Shown here: in pieces, positions 15,654-24,855 of the stretch
How the letters are laid out: every line of letters begins with the position of its first letter
Numbering within the stretch: the stretch's first letter is position 1
Source of the DNA: Roseococcus sp. SYP-B2431
Lineage (GTDB): Bacteria; Pseudomonadota; Alphaproteobacteria; Acetobacterales; Acetobacteraceae
Direction: 5' to 3'
Length of the DNA: 64,000 nt
Assembly: GCF_004336745.1 (NCBI RefSeq)
Contig: NZ_SJXD01000028.1
Span: 186,001-250,000, forward strand
Notes under the pieces: generated by a model
Told to the model about the DNA's origin: nothing
Databases searched by the model: none
Seen by the model: the letters and a program-made list of their open reading frames with translations, nothing else
Made by a program: the position numbers and the translations under genes

Positions 15654-16601
15654 TCAGGCCGCCGCGGCCTCCGTGGCCAGGGCGCGGTCCAGCAGCGCGT
15701 CGATCCGGGCCGGGTCCTCCCATCGCAGCGTGACGCTCACCACGCGCACCTTGGTCTGGAACTCGGGCGGGATGCGCACCCAGTCCTTGCGCGTCGTGAC
15801 CGGGACGGCGCCCAGCCGCTCGGCCTGGGCCAGCAGCGCGCGCATGTCGCCGGCGTCGAAGGGATAGTGGTCGGCGAAGGCCTCGCTGCCCGCCACCACG
15901 GCGCCGCCGAGCCGCAGCGTGGTGAAGAACTTTCGCGGATTGCCGATGCCGCAGAAGGCAAAGACGTTCTGGCCGGAGAGCTCCGCCATCTCGGGCCCGG
16001 AGACCAGGTCGGCGCGCAGCACCGGCATCTCCGGCGGGAGCAGCGCCAGCGCGCCGGTCTCGTCCTGCCCGATGAGCACGGCCGCGACGCAGCGCGCGGC
16101 CCCGGCGGCGACGCTCTCGCGCAGCGGGCCGGCCGGGATCACCCGGCCATTGCCGAAGCCGGCGCTGCCGTCGATGGTCAGCAGGGAGAGCGTCTTCTCA
16201 AGCGTCGGGTTCTGCAGCCCGTCATCCATCACGATGACGCCGGCACCGGCGTCCACGGCGCATCTCGCGCCCTCGGCGCGGTCGGCGCTCACCCAGGTCG
16301 GCGCCAGGGCCGCGAGCAGCAGGGCCTCGTCGCCCACGGCCTCGCTGCCATGCTTCGCCGGCTCGACGCGGACGGGGCCCTTCACGCTGCCGCCATAGCC
16401 GCGGAGCAGGAAGTGGCTGGCGACGCCGCGCGCGGCGAGCCGGCGGCCGAGGTCGATGGTCAGCGTGGTCTTGCCCGCTCCGCCCGCGGTGACGGAGCCG
16501 CAGCAGATCACCGGGACCGGGGCGCGCCAGCCGGGCCGCGCCATGCGCCGCGCGGTCGCGCCGGCATAGACCGCGGCGAAAGGCGAGAGCAGCAGGGGCA
16601 T
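15654..16601 (-). CDS. lpxK: Tetraacyldisaccharide 4'-kinase
   Basis: LpxK phosphorylates the 4' position of the lipid A disaccharide at the inner membrane. The P-loop is GSVTAGGAGKTT (family GNxTxGGxGKTP), followed by LLRGYGG, a GDEALLLA block and IVMDDGLQN (Walker B-like), then CGIGNPRKFF and HYPFD, all canonical. From the ATG at 16601 the product is 315 residues. However, in-frame sequence upstream (IKAPDFWGRRGG, 16640-16605) matches the usual LpxK N-terminus, and no ATG, GTG or TTG exists there before the waaA stop. The true start may be a rare codon (ATC at 16640 or 16646). It lies 61 bases after waaA. Confidence 0.9.
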   Translation of the reverse strand: MPLLLSPFAAVYAGATARRMARPGWRAPVPVICCGSVTAGGAGKTTLTIDLGRRLAARGVASHFLLRGYGGSVKGPVRVEPAKHGSEAVGDEALLLAALAPTWVSADRAEGARCAVDAGAGVIVMDDGLQNPTLEKTLSLLTIDGSAGFGNGRVIPAGPLRESVAAGAARCVAAVLIGQDETGALALLPPEMPVLRADLVSGPEMAELSGQNVFAFCGIGNPRKFFTTLRLGGAVVAGSEAFADHYPFDAGDMRALLAQAERLGAVPVTTRKDWVRIPPEFQTKVRVVSVTLRWEDPARIDALLDRALATEAAAA

Positions 16602-16662
16602 GATTCCCCCCCGGCGTCCCCAGAAATCGGGCGCTTTGATGCTGATGCTGACGTCCTCTTCT

Positions 16663-17934
16663 CTAAGCTTTCCCCGCGGCCTTACCCGGCAGCAGGTCCA
16701 GGAGCGCCACCGCCAGCCGGCCCGGCAGGTCGGAGGCGGCGGAAACAACGCGGGTCGCACCGGCCACGAGGCCGGCCGCCCTCTCCGGGTGGGATAGCAT
16801 ATCCGCAACGACCCCCGCCAGCGCGGCCGCGTCGGGCAGCTGGCGGGCGCCCCCCGCGGCGAGAAGCGCGGCAGTGGCGTCCGCGAAGTTCTCCATGTGC
16901 GGGCCGAGGATCATGGGGCAGCCCAGCCGCGCGGCCTCCAGCGGATTCTGGCCGCCATGGCGGATCAGGCTGCCGCCGACCAGCGCCACCGAGGCCAGGC
17001 GGTAGAAGAGCCCGAGCTCGCCCAGCGTGTCCGCGATATAGGCCGGCCCCTCTCCGGGCGGCAGGCCCGCGCCGCGCCGGGGGGCGCCGGCCGCCGCGGC
17101 GATCTCGGATCCGCGCTCGGGATGGCGGGGGACGATTATGGTGAGAAGGTCCGGGACGCGGGGCGCCAGCTCGCGCGCGGCGGCGAGGACCAGCTCCTCC
17201 TCCCCGGGATGCGTGCTGGCGGCCAGCAGGACGGGGCGGGCGCCGATCGCGGCGCGAAGCTCCGCCAGCTTCCCGGGATCCGCCGGCAGGGGATCGGCGG
17301 CGAGCTTGAGGTCGCCCGCCGGGGCCAGGCGCCGCGCGCCGAGGGCGGTCAGCCGCGCGGCATCCTCGGCCGAGCGCGGCACGATCAGCGAGAAGCCGCC
17401 CAGCAGCCGGCGGATCAGGCCCGGGCCGAAATTGCGCCAGCGGCGGAAGGAGCGGCCCGAGATGCGGGCATTGAGCAGCGCCGTCGGGATCCCCCGCGCG
17501 GCGCAGGCGCCGAGCAGGTTGGGCCAGAGCTCGCTCTCCACGAGGCAGGCCGCGTCGGGCCGCCAGCCGTCGAGGAAGCGGGCCACCCAGGGGGGAACGT
17601 CCAGCGGCACGTAGCGGTGGATGACGCGCGCGCCGAGCTCCCCGGACAGGCGCTGGGGGAGCAGCTGCGCCGAGGTCGCGGTGCCGGTGGTGACGAGGAA
17701 GCTCAGCGCCGGGTCGCGGGCGAGGAGCGCGTCGAGCAGGGGCAGGATGGCCAGCGTCTCGCCGACGCTGGCCGCGTGGAGCCAGAGGAGGCGGCCCTCC
17801 GGCCGGGCGGCGCCGTGGCCCTCGCGCTCGGGCAGGCGGGCCGCCTCCTCCTTGCCCAGGCGGACGCGGCGCCGGAGGTTCCAGCGCAGCGCCGGGACCG
17901 CGAGGGTGGCGGCGAGGTGCCAGATCCGGCTCAC
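16663..17934 (-). CDS. waaA: Kdo transferase
   Basis: WaaA (KdtA) adds Kdo sugars to lipid IVA. The protein of about 423 residues has a membrane-proximal N-terminal stretch followed by RRRVRLGKEEAARLPER, WLHAASVGE (family motif), VTTGT, Y-x-PxD (RYVPLDVPP), VESELWPN, and the C-terminal GGSLIRHGGQNPLEAARLGCP donor-binding block. I chose the GTG at 17934 (site GAGGGGCAGG upstream, after the DUF374 stop at 17945); an ATG at 17985 would overlap the upstream gene by 41 bases and add 17 non-homologous residues. It sits between DUF374 and lpxK as a lipid A/core unit. Confidence 0.92.
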   Translation of the reverse strand: MSRIWHLAATLAVPALRWNLRRRVRLGKEEAARLPEREGHGAARPEGRLLWLHAASVGETLAILPLLDALLARDPALSFLVTTGTATSAQLLPQRLSGELGARVIHRYVPLDVPPWVARFLDGWRPDAACLVESELWPNLLGACAARGIPTALLNARISGRSFRRWRNFGPGLIRRLLGGFSLIVPRSAEDAARLTALGARRLAPAGDLKLAADPLPADPGKLAELRAAIGARPVLLAASTHPGEEELVLAAARELAPRVPDLLTIIVPRHPERGSEIAAAAGAPRRGAGLPPGEGPAYIADTLGELGLFYRLASVALVGGSLIRHGGQNPLEAARLGCPMILGPHMENFADATAALLAAGGARQLPDAAALAGVVADMLSHPERAAGLVAGATRVVSAASDLPGRLAVALLDLLPGKAAGKA

Positions 17935-17944
17935 GACCTGCCCC

Positions 17945-18628
17945 TCATGGGCGCGGCCGTCCGACGGCGGCGTCGGCGGCGTCACAGGCGGCGTCGAGGC
18001 CGGCCACGATGGCCGGCAACAGGGCCTCGGCGCCGCCGCGCGGGACGAGGATGGGCGCGCCCACGACCAGCACGCCGCGGGCGAAGGGCAGCGGGACGAC
18101 CATCCGGTCCCAGCTCCGCAGCTGGATGCCGCGCGCGGAGCGGCCGGCGACGGGGAGCACGGGCTTGCCGCTCATCGCCGCGAGCTGGGCAACGCCGGGG
18201 GCGGCCTGGCGGCGCGGGCCGCGCGGCCCGTCGGGCGTGATGCCGACGAAGGCGCCGCCGCGCAGCAGCCGCATCAGCGCGAGCATCCCTGCCGCGCCGC
18301 CCTTCGAGGAGGAGGCGTGGACCATGGTGAGGTCGAAGCGCTTCACCACGGCGCCGATGAAGCGGCCGTCCCGGTGGCGGGAGACGAGGACGTGGCCGGT
18401 GCCGAGGCCGGCGCGCGCCTGGCCCAGCTTCCAGAGCTGCGGCATGACGGGCAGGTTCTCATGCCAGAAGGCGGCGATGACGGTGCCATGCGCGGCGAAG
18501 GCGGCGTCGATGTGCTCGCCGCCGAGAAGGCGCCAGCGCGTCGTGCGATAGACCAGGGCGAGGTAGAGCCCCAGCAGATGCGCGGCGCCAGCCTGGAAGG
18601 TGGGGTGGCGCGTCAGCCGGCGCAGCAT
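17945..18628 (-). CDS. DUF374 lysophospholipid acyltransferase-like protein
   Basis: The 227-residue protein has an N-terminal hydrophobic segment and the DUF374 pattern: FWHENLPVMP (in place of HX4D), SRHRDGRFIG, and a GGAFVGITPDGPRGPRR motif for phosphate or glycerol binding. Members are related to LPLAT acyltransferases and regularly neighbour waaA and lpxK in alphaproteobacteria, so a role in lipid A or envelope lipid acylation is likely but unproven. The stop lies 11 bases before the chosen waaA start. Confidence 0.85.
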   Translation of the reverse strand: MLRRLTRHPTFQAGAAHLLGLYLALVYRTTRWRLLGGEHIDAAFAAHGTVIAAFWHENLPVMPQLWKLGQARAGLGTGHVLVSRHRDGRFIGAVVKRFDLTMVHASSSKGGAAGMLALMRLLRGGAFVGITPDGPRGPRRQAAPGVAQLAAMSGKPVLPVAGRSARGIQLRSWDRMVVPLPFARGVLVVGAPILVPRGGAEALLPAIVAGLDAACDAADAAVGRPRP

Positions 18629-18792
18629 GCGGTTCTGTCAGGCATCTTTGTGCCTGCGCGGGTCGCACGGCGGGGCGCGGGATGCAAGTCTGAGACGTGG
18701 CCGGGGGGGCGGATCGGCCCCGCCGCTCTTCGAAGGCCGCGGCTATATCACCAGGCGGATCCGCGCGTGGACGAGGGCATCACGCGAGGGGT

Positions 18793-18810
18793 CTGAGGGC
18801 GCGCCCTCAG
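18793..18810. terminator. 18-base perfect palindrome at the tldD stop
   Basis: CTGAGGGCGCGCCCTCAG spans the last two codons region and stop of tldD (stop at 18809-18807). It can fold on either strand, but there is no T run, so terminator function is tentative. The remaining gap to DUF374 (18629-18792) shows nothing else I can call. Confidence 0.35.
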
Positions 18811-20243
18811 ATCTTCGTCCCGCCCACCGTCAGCCCGGTCATCTTCAGCGTCGGCTGGCCGACGCCCACCGGCACGCCCTGCCCCTGCTTGCCGCAGGTG
18901 CCGATGCCAGGGTCCATGGCGCTGTCGTTGCCGATCATGGACACCTTCGTCATCGCGTCCGGGCCGTTGCCGATGAGCGTCGCGCCCTTCACCGGCGCGC
19001 CGATCCTGCCGTCCTCGATGAGATAGGCCTCGCTCATCGAGAAGACGAATTTTCCGGAAGTGATGTCCACCTGGCCGCCGCCGAAGTTCACGGCGTAGAT
19101 GCCCTTCTTCACGCTGCCGATGATCTCCTCGGGCGAGGCCTCGCCGCCCAGCATGATCGTGTTGGTCATGCGCGGCATGGGGCTGTGCGCGTAGCTCTGG
19201 CGCCGCCCGTTGCCGGTCGGCTGCACGCCCATCAGCCGCGCGTTCTGCCGGTCCTGGATGAAGCCGCGCAGGATGCCGTCCTCGATCATCACGGTGCGGC
19301 CGGAGGGCGTGCCCTCGTCGTCCACGGTGAGGCTGCCGCGGCGGTCGGCGATGGTGCCGTCATCCACCACGGTCACGCCCGGCGCCGCGATCCGCCGGCC
19401 CAGCAGCCCCGCGAAGGCCGAGGTCTTCTTGCGGTTGAAGTCGCCCTCCAGCCCGTGGCCGATCGCCTCGTGCAGCAGGATGCCGGGCCAGCCCGGGCCG
19501 AGCACCACCTCGGTCTCGCCAGCCGGGCTCGCCACGCTCTCAAGGTTCACCAGCGCCTGGCGCAGCGCCTCCTTCACGCCGCGCTGCCAGCCGCCATCGT
19601 CCAGCACGCGCGCATAGGCGAAGCGGCCGCCCGTGCCGAAGCTGCCGGTCTCGCGGCGCCCGTCCTGCTCGACCACGACGCTCACGTTGAAGCGGATCAG
19701 CGGGCGCAGGTCGGCCACGCGCAGCCCGTCGGGGCGCAGGATCTGCACCGCCTGCCACTCGCCGCTGAGCGAGGCCATTACCTGCGTCACGCGCGGGTCC
19801 AGCGCGCGGGCATAGGCGTCCAGCTCCAGCAGCAGCGCGGTCTTCTCCGCGAAGCCCATGGCGTTCAGCGGGTTCGCCGCCTCGTAGAGCTGCGTGTTGG
19901 TCGCCCGCGGTCCGACGTCGAGCGTGCCGCTGCGCCCCTGCCGCACCGCGCCGACGGTCGAGGCCGCGCGCGCCAGCGCCGCATCGGTGATCTCGCCCGA
20001 ATGCGCGTAGCCCGCCGCCTCGCCCTGCACCGCACGCAGGCCAAAGCCGCGCGCGGTGTCGTAGCTGGCGGAGCGGATGCGGCCGTCCTCCAGGCTGATC
20101 GCCTCGCTCTCGCGATATTCGAAGAACAGCTCGCCGTCCTCGGCGCCCTGGGTGGCGTCGCGCAGGCGGCGGCGCGCGGCCTCGGGATCGAGCTCCGCAT
20201 AGAAGAGGCGGTCGGTGACGGCGAGCGGGGTGTCGAGCGGCAT
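18807..20243 (-). CDS. tldD: TldD metalloprotease
   Basis: The 478-residue protein has the TldD hallmark HEAIGH (about residues 258-263), the zinc site of the TldD/E (PmbA) family, followed by GLEGDFNRKKTSAFAG, and the C-terminal GKFVFSMSEAYLIEDG and IGNGPDAMTKVSMIGNDSAMDPG blocks. TldD with TldE degrades unfolded peptides and matures some ribosomally made peptides. No tldE is in the window. I chose ATG 20243 (GGAAG site) over GTG 20258. Confidence 0.93.
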   Translation of the reverse strand: MPLDTPLAVTDRLFYAELDPEAARRRLRDATQGAEDGELFFEYRESEAISLEDGRIRSASYDTARGFGLRAVQGEAAGYAHSGEITDAALARAASTVGAVRQGRSGTLDVGPRATNTQLYEAANPLNAMGFAEKTALLLELDAYARALDPRVTQVMASLSGEWQAVQILRPDGLRVADLRPLIRFNVSVVVEQDGRRETGSFGTGGRFAYARVLDDGGWQRGVKEALRQALVNLESVASPAGETEVVLGPGWPGILLHEAIGHGLEGDFNRKKTSAFAGLLGRRIAAPGVTVVDDGTIADRRGSLTVDDEGTPSGRTVMIEDGILRGFIQDRQNARLMGVQPTGNGRRQSYAHSPMPRMTNTIMLGGEASPEEIIGSVKKGIYAVNFGGGQVDITSGKFVFSMSEAYLIEDGRIGAPVKGATLIGNGPDAMTKVSMIGNDSAMDPGIGTCGKQGQGVPVGVGQPTLKMTGLTVGGTKI

Positions 20244-20316
20244 GGAACTTCCGATCACGCGGCGCAGGGAAACATGGGACGCGCCTCAGCCACGATAGGT
20301 GTTCAGTGCGGAGCCG

Positions 20317-23300
20317 TCACGCAAGGGGCTCCGCCGGGCCCGCCTGGTCCGATTGGACGATCGCGCTCGCCGGAAAGGCGATGCGCGCGGTGGTGCCGAC
20401 CCCCGGAACGCTCTCCAGCTCCAGCGTGCCGCCCTGCGCCTCGGTCAGCGCGCGGCACAGGTGCAGCCCCAGGCCCGATCCCGGGAAGCGGCGGGCCAGC
20501 GCGCTGTCGATCTGCGTGAAGGGCTCGAAGACGCGTTCCAGGTCCCTGGCCTCGATGCCGATGCCGGTGTCGCGCACCTCCACGACGAAGCCGCCCGCAT
20601 CGGCCCGGGCCCGCAGCGTGATCTCCCCGCCCGCCGGCGTGAACTTGGTCGCGTTGCTGAGCAGGTTCAGCACCACCTGGCGCAGCCGCCGCCCATCGGC
20701 GCGCAGCAGCGGCAGCGAGGCCGGCAGGTCGGTCGCGAGAAGCAGCTTCCCGCTCGCCGCCGAAGCGCCGACCATCCGCGCCGCGCCCTCCAGCAGCGGG
20801 ACCGGCGAGACGTTCTCCAGCACCACCGGCAGGCTGCCGCTCTCGGCGCGGGTGATGTCGAGGATGTCGTCGATCAGCGAGAGCAGGTGCCGCCCCGCCT
20901 CCTGGATGGCCGCGGCGAATTCCTCCACCTCCTCGGGCGAGCTGCGGCCGTGCAGCACCTCGGAGAAGCCGATGACCGCGTTCAGCGGCGTGCGCAGCTC
21001 GTGGCTCATGGTGGCGAGGAAGCGCGACTTGGCGCGGCTCGCCGCCTCGGCCTGCACGCGCGCCGCCTCCAGCTCCGCGCGCACGCGCCGGTCCTCGGTG
21101 ACGTCGGTGTAGGTGACCACCCAGCCGCCGTCCGGCGTGGGGTCGGAGACGACCTCCAGGATGCTGCCGTTGGGCCGCGTGCGGATCGACTGCAGGGAGA
21201 CGGTGCGGTCCTGCCGCTTGATTCGCTCGGTGCGCGCCAGCGCCCCTTGGTCCGTGCCGTATTCGTGCCGCCGGTGGAGGGTCTCGACCATGGCGTCGTG
21301 GCTCGTGCCGGGCATGAGCAGGCTTTGCGGCAGCTCCAGAATCTCGTGCAGCTTGGCATTGGAGGCGACGACATGGCCGGTGCTGTCGAACAGCACGATG
21401 CCGTGGCGGATATTTCCCAGCATGACACCGAGGATCTCGGCGCGGCGCGCGGCCTCCGCCTCGGCCCGCACGACCGCGGTGACGTCCGTCAGCGAGATGA
21501 CGAAGCCGCCATCCGGCGTCGGGTCCGTGTTGACGATGAGGACGCGGCCATCCGCGGCCATGCGCTGGCTGCGGTGCGACTGCCGGCGGTCCATCTCGGC
21601 CAGCCGCCGCATGTTGCGCAGCCCCTCCTCGCCGGCGCCGAAAGTGCCGGTCCTCGCCTGGACGGCGAGGTTCTCCTCCAGCGTGTGCCCGATGCGGGAT
21701 TCGAGGTCCGGCACCTCCGTCAGCTCGGCGGCGAGCGCGTTGAAGGCGACCAGCCTGCGCTCCGCGTCGTAGAGCATGATGCCCGAGGTGTTGTTCTCGA
21801 GCATGGTCTTGAGCACGCCGGCGCGCTGCTCGGCCGCCTCCTCGGCGCGGACCAGCGACGTCACGTCGGCGATCGAGACGACATGGCCGCCATCCGGCGT
21901 CGGGTCGGAGGAGATGTCGAGCCGCCGGCCGTCCGGCAGGTTGCGCTGGATGCGGTGCGGCAGGCTGCGGTCCAGCTCGACGAAGAACCGCTCCCAGGTC
22001 TCGCCGTCCTGGTCCGGCCCGTCGAACATCCCGCGCTGGCGCTGGGCGGCCAGGAGCTCACGCTGCGTGATGCCGGGGACCACCATGCCCGGCAGGCCCA
22101 TCAGCTCGCCGGCGAGGGCGTTCGCGGCGACCAGCCGCTGCTCGCTGTCATAGAGCGCGATGCCCTGCCGGCTGTTGTCCAGCATGACCTGCAGGATGCC
22201 GGCGCGGCGCTGCGCCTCCTCCCGCGCATCCACCATCTCCGTCACGTCCGAGACGGAGATGACGAAGCCGCCATCGGGGGTCGGATCGGAGGCGATGTCG
22301 CGCACGCGGCCATCCGCGAGGCGGCGCTGGTAGCGGATCGACTTCGTGCGGTCGACGGCCAGCATCTCCTGCACGAACCACGCGTGGTCGTCGCCGAAAT
22401 CCTTGCGCGCCTGGCTGGTGATGACCTCCTCATAGGTCTTGCCGACCATCTCCTCGACGGAGGCGAAGCCGGTGAGTTCCAGGTTGATGCGGTTGGTGGC
22501 GACGACGCGGCGGTCGGGGCCGTAGAGGATGATGGTGTGGCGCGAGGCGTCGAGCGTGGCGGTGAGCGCGGCCGCCTGGGCCTGGGCCTGCTCGCGGGCC
22601 AGCACCAGCTCGGTCACGTCCGAGAGCGAGACGACGTAGCCGCCATCCGCTGTCGGGTCGGACATGATGTCCATCACCGTGCCGTCCGCGCGGCGGCGCT
22701 GGTAGCGGATGGGCTTCGTGCGGTCCTGAGTCTCGAAGAGCGCCGCGCGCCGCGCCTCCTCCTCGGGCGAGACGCCTTCGAGACGGCGCTGCCGCGCGAC
22801 CACCTCCGCATGCGTCAGGCCGACCATGGAGAGGCCGTCCGGGAAGCCGCCCAGATGGGCCGCGATGTCGTTGGCGGCGACCACCCTGCCCCCGGCGTCG
22901 AAGAGCGTGATGCCCTGGCGCGCGGCGTTCAGCGTGGTGGCCAGCACCTCGGCGCGGCGCTCCACCTCGCGCTCGGCGACGACGCGGGCGGTGATGTCGG
23001 TGAGCGTCAGGACGAAGCCGCCGCCGGGCACCGGGCTCGTCAACACCTCCAGCTCGGTGCCGTCCGGTCGCCGGCGGCGCACGTGCCGCGCCCGCGCCCA
23101 GTCCGCGTTGACGGATTCCTCGATGTAGCGCTCGGCCTGCTCGTCCGTGCCGAACTCCCCGGTCGCGGCCTGCAACCGCATGATCTCCTCGTGCCGCATG
23201 CCGGGCCGCAGGGCGTCGCCGATGCCCATTACCGCGCCGCAGAGGGCATTGGCCGCGAGCAGCCGATGGTCGGCATCGAAGAGCGCGATGCCGTGGCGCA

Positions 23301-24855
23301 TGTTGTCGAGGACGGTCTGCAACGTGGCCGCGCGGCTCGTCGCCTCGGCCTCGGCCGCGACCTGCGCCGTAACATCGGTGTAGCTGCGGACGAAGCCCCC
23401 ATCCGGCAGCCGGTCGGTGACGACCTCGATCGTGGCGCCGTTGTTGCTGCGGCGGCGGTAGCGGTCGGGCCCGTGGAGCTCGCGGCCGCGCCGGCCCGCG
23501 AGGAACCTCTCCGTCATCTCGCGGCCGCCATGGACGCCATAGGCGATCTGCAGCTCGCGCAGCTGCTCGAGCGTGATGCCGGGGACGAACTTCTCCGGCG
23601 GCACGCCGCAGAGATGCGCGGCCAGGCGGTTGGCGACGACGACGCGCGTCGAGGCGTCGAACATCGCGATGCCGTGGCGCGTGCTCTCGATCATGGTCCG
23701 GAAGAGCTCGGCGCGCTGGCGCAGCTCGGCCTGGGCGGCCTCCAGCGCGGTGATGTCGGCCACCACCATGGCGTGACCGCCATCGGGCAGCGGCACGCTG
23801 CGGTGCACCGTGGAGACGCCGGCCAGGCGCTGCTCGAAGCTGTAGGGCGCGGCGACGAGGGTGAGGCGGCGGCGCACCTCCTCCTCCGGATCGGCGACTC
23901 GGCCGAACTCGCCCTCGATCGCGCGGCGCAGCAGGATGTCGCGCAGGTTCTCGCCGACCTGGATGGGGCTGCGCGCCATGATCCGGTTGTAGGCCGGGTT
24001 CACCATGGTGCATGTGCGGTCCGCCGCATAGACGGCCACGCCGACCGGCAGCGCCTGCATCAGGGCATCGTGCAGCGCGATGCGGCGGCGCGCCTCCTGC
24101 TCGGCCGCGTGCTTCTCCGTGACGTCGGTGATCTCGGCGAGCCAGCCGCCGTCCGGCATGAGCTGGTTCTCGAAGCGCAGGGTCCGGCCGTTGGGCCTGG
24201 TGCGCTCCATCTGCCAGGTGAGGCCCTTGGGATAGGCGGACATGCGGGCGATCACGGCCCTGGCCGTCTCGGCGTCGAACTCGCCGGCCTCCTGCTGGCG
24301 CTGGACGATCTCGGACACCGTGGCGCCCTCGCGCAGCGAGCGCGGGTCGAGGCCGATGAGCTTGGCATAGGCGGGGTTGCTCAGCGACAGCCGGTGGTCG
24401 GCATCGTATTGCGCGACGCCCGTGCCGAGGCGGGACAGCGCCTCGGCGGCGGCGCGGGACCGCAACTCCGCCGCGTCCCGCGGCTGCACGTGGTCCGTGA
24501 CGTCGACGATGGTCAGCACCCGGCCGCCGCCGGGCAGCGGCGCGAGCCGCAGCTCGAGCGCCCGGCCCGTCACGTCGCGCAGCAGGCGACGATGGCCGCG
24601 CGCCGGATCGAGCTCCAGCACCTCGCGCAGGCGCTGCTCGGGGTCGCCCGGGCCGAAGGTGCCGTGGAAAGCGAGCCGGCGCAGCACCTCGTCTTCCGCC
24701 GCGCCGGGAGGCAGGCTCGCCGCCTCCAGGCCCAGCAGCGCCAGCATCTCCGCATTGGCCAGAAGGAGCCGGCGCTCCCCGGAAAATCCCATCAGCGCGA
24801 CCGGGAGGGCGGCCAGCGCCTCGGCGCCGGGGCTCTCGATCTCGCCGGCGCTCAT
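20317..24855 (-). CDS. Giant soluble hybrid sensor: ten PAS-like repeats plus histidine kinase
   Basis: The 1512-residue protein begins at ATG 24855 (ATGA overlap with ctaA); the open frame to 25809 is antisense-free read-through of ctaA in another frame. Ten repeats of about 120 residues cover residues 1 to about 1265. Each has a G-I-x-L-x-D core (for example HGIALFDADHRL) and ends in PDGG-x6-DVT followed by a short helical linker; this is the PAS_7-like type. After them come HisKA with MSHELRTPLNAV (His1285) and a HATPase domain with NATKFTP, DTGIGI and GSGLGLHL. There is no membrane segment and no receiver. Each PAS could bind a cofactor or mediate dimerisation; no partner regulator is adjacent. 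Confidence 0.9.
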   Translation of the reverse strand: MSAGEIESPGAEALAALPVALMGFSGERRLLLANAEMLALLGLEAASLPPGAAEDEVLRRLAFHGTFGPGDPEQRLREVLELDPARGHRRLLRDVTGRALELRLAPLPGGGRVLTIVDVTDHVQPRDAAELRSRAAAEALSRLGTGVAQYDADHRLSLSNPAYAKLIGLDPRSLREGATVSEIVQRQQEAGEFDAETARAVIARMSAYPKGLTWQMERTRPNGRTLRFENQLMPDGGWLAEITDVTEKHAAEQEARRRIALHDALMQALPVGVAVYAADRTCTMVNPAYNRIMARSPIQVGENLRDILLRRAIEGEFGRVADPEEEVRRRLTLVAAPYSFEQRLAGVSTVHRSVPLPDGGHAMVVADITALEAAQAELRQRAELFRTMIESTRHGIAMFDASTRVVVANRLAAHLCGVPPEKFVPGITLEQLRELQIAYGVHGGREMTERFLAGRRGRELHGPDRYRRRSNNGATIEVVTDRLPDGGFVRSYTDVTAQVAAEAEATSRAATLQTVLDNMRHGIALFDADHRLLAANALCGAVMGIGDALRPGMRHEEIMRLQAATGEFGTDEQAERYIEESVNADWARARHVRRRRPDGTELEVLTSPVPGGGFVLTLTDITARVVAEREVERRAEVLATTLNAARQGITLFDAGGRVVAANDIAAHLGGFPDGLSMVGLTHAEVVARQRRLEGVSPEEEARRAALFETQDRTKPIRYQRRRADGTVMDIMSDPTADGGYVVSLSDVTELVLAREQAQAQAAALTATLDASRHTIILYGPDRRVVATNRINLELTGFASVEEMVGKTYEEVITSQARKDFGDDHAWFVQEMLAVDRTKSIRYQRRLADGRVRDIASDPTPDGGFVISVSDVTEMVDAREEAQRRAGILQVMLDNSRQGIALYDSEQRLVAANALAGELMGLPGMVVPGITQRELLAAQRQRGMFDGPDQDGETWERFFVELDRSLPHRIQRNLPDGRRLDISSDPTPDGGHVVSIADVTSLVRAEEAAEQRAGVLKTMLENNTSGIMLYDAERRLVAFNALAAELTEVPDLESRIGHTLEENLAVQARTGTFGAGEEGLRNMRRLAEMDRRQSHRSQRMAADGRVLIVNTDPTPDGGFVISLTDVTAVVRAEAEAARRAEILGVMLGNIRHGIVLFDSTGHVVASNAKLHEILELPQSLLMPGTSHDAMVETLHRRHEYGTDQGALARTERIKRQDRTVSLQSIRTRPNGSILEVVSDPTPDGGWVVTYTDVTEDRRVRAELEAARVQAEAASRAKSRFLATMSHELRTPLNAVIGFSEVLHGRSSPEEVEEFAAAIQEAGRHLLSLIDDILDITRAESGSLPVVLENVSPVPLLEGAARMVGASAASGKLLLATDLPASLPLLRADGRRLRQVVLNLLSNATKFTPAGGEITLRARADAGGFVVEVRDTGIGIEARDLERVFEPFTQIDSALARRFPGSGLGLHLCRALTEAQGGTLELESVPGVGTTARIAFPASAIVQSDQAGPAEPLA

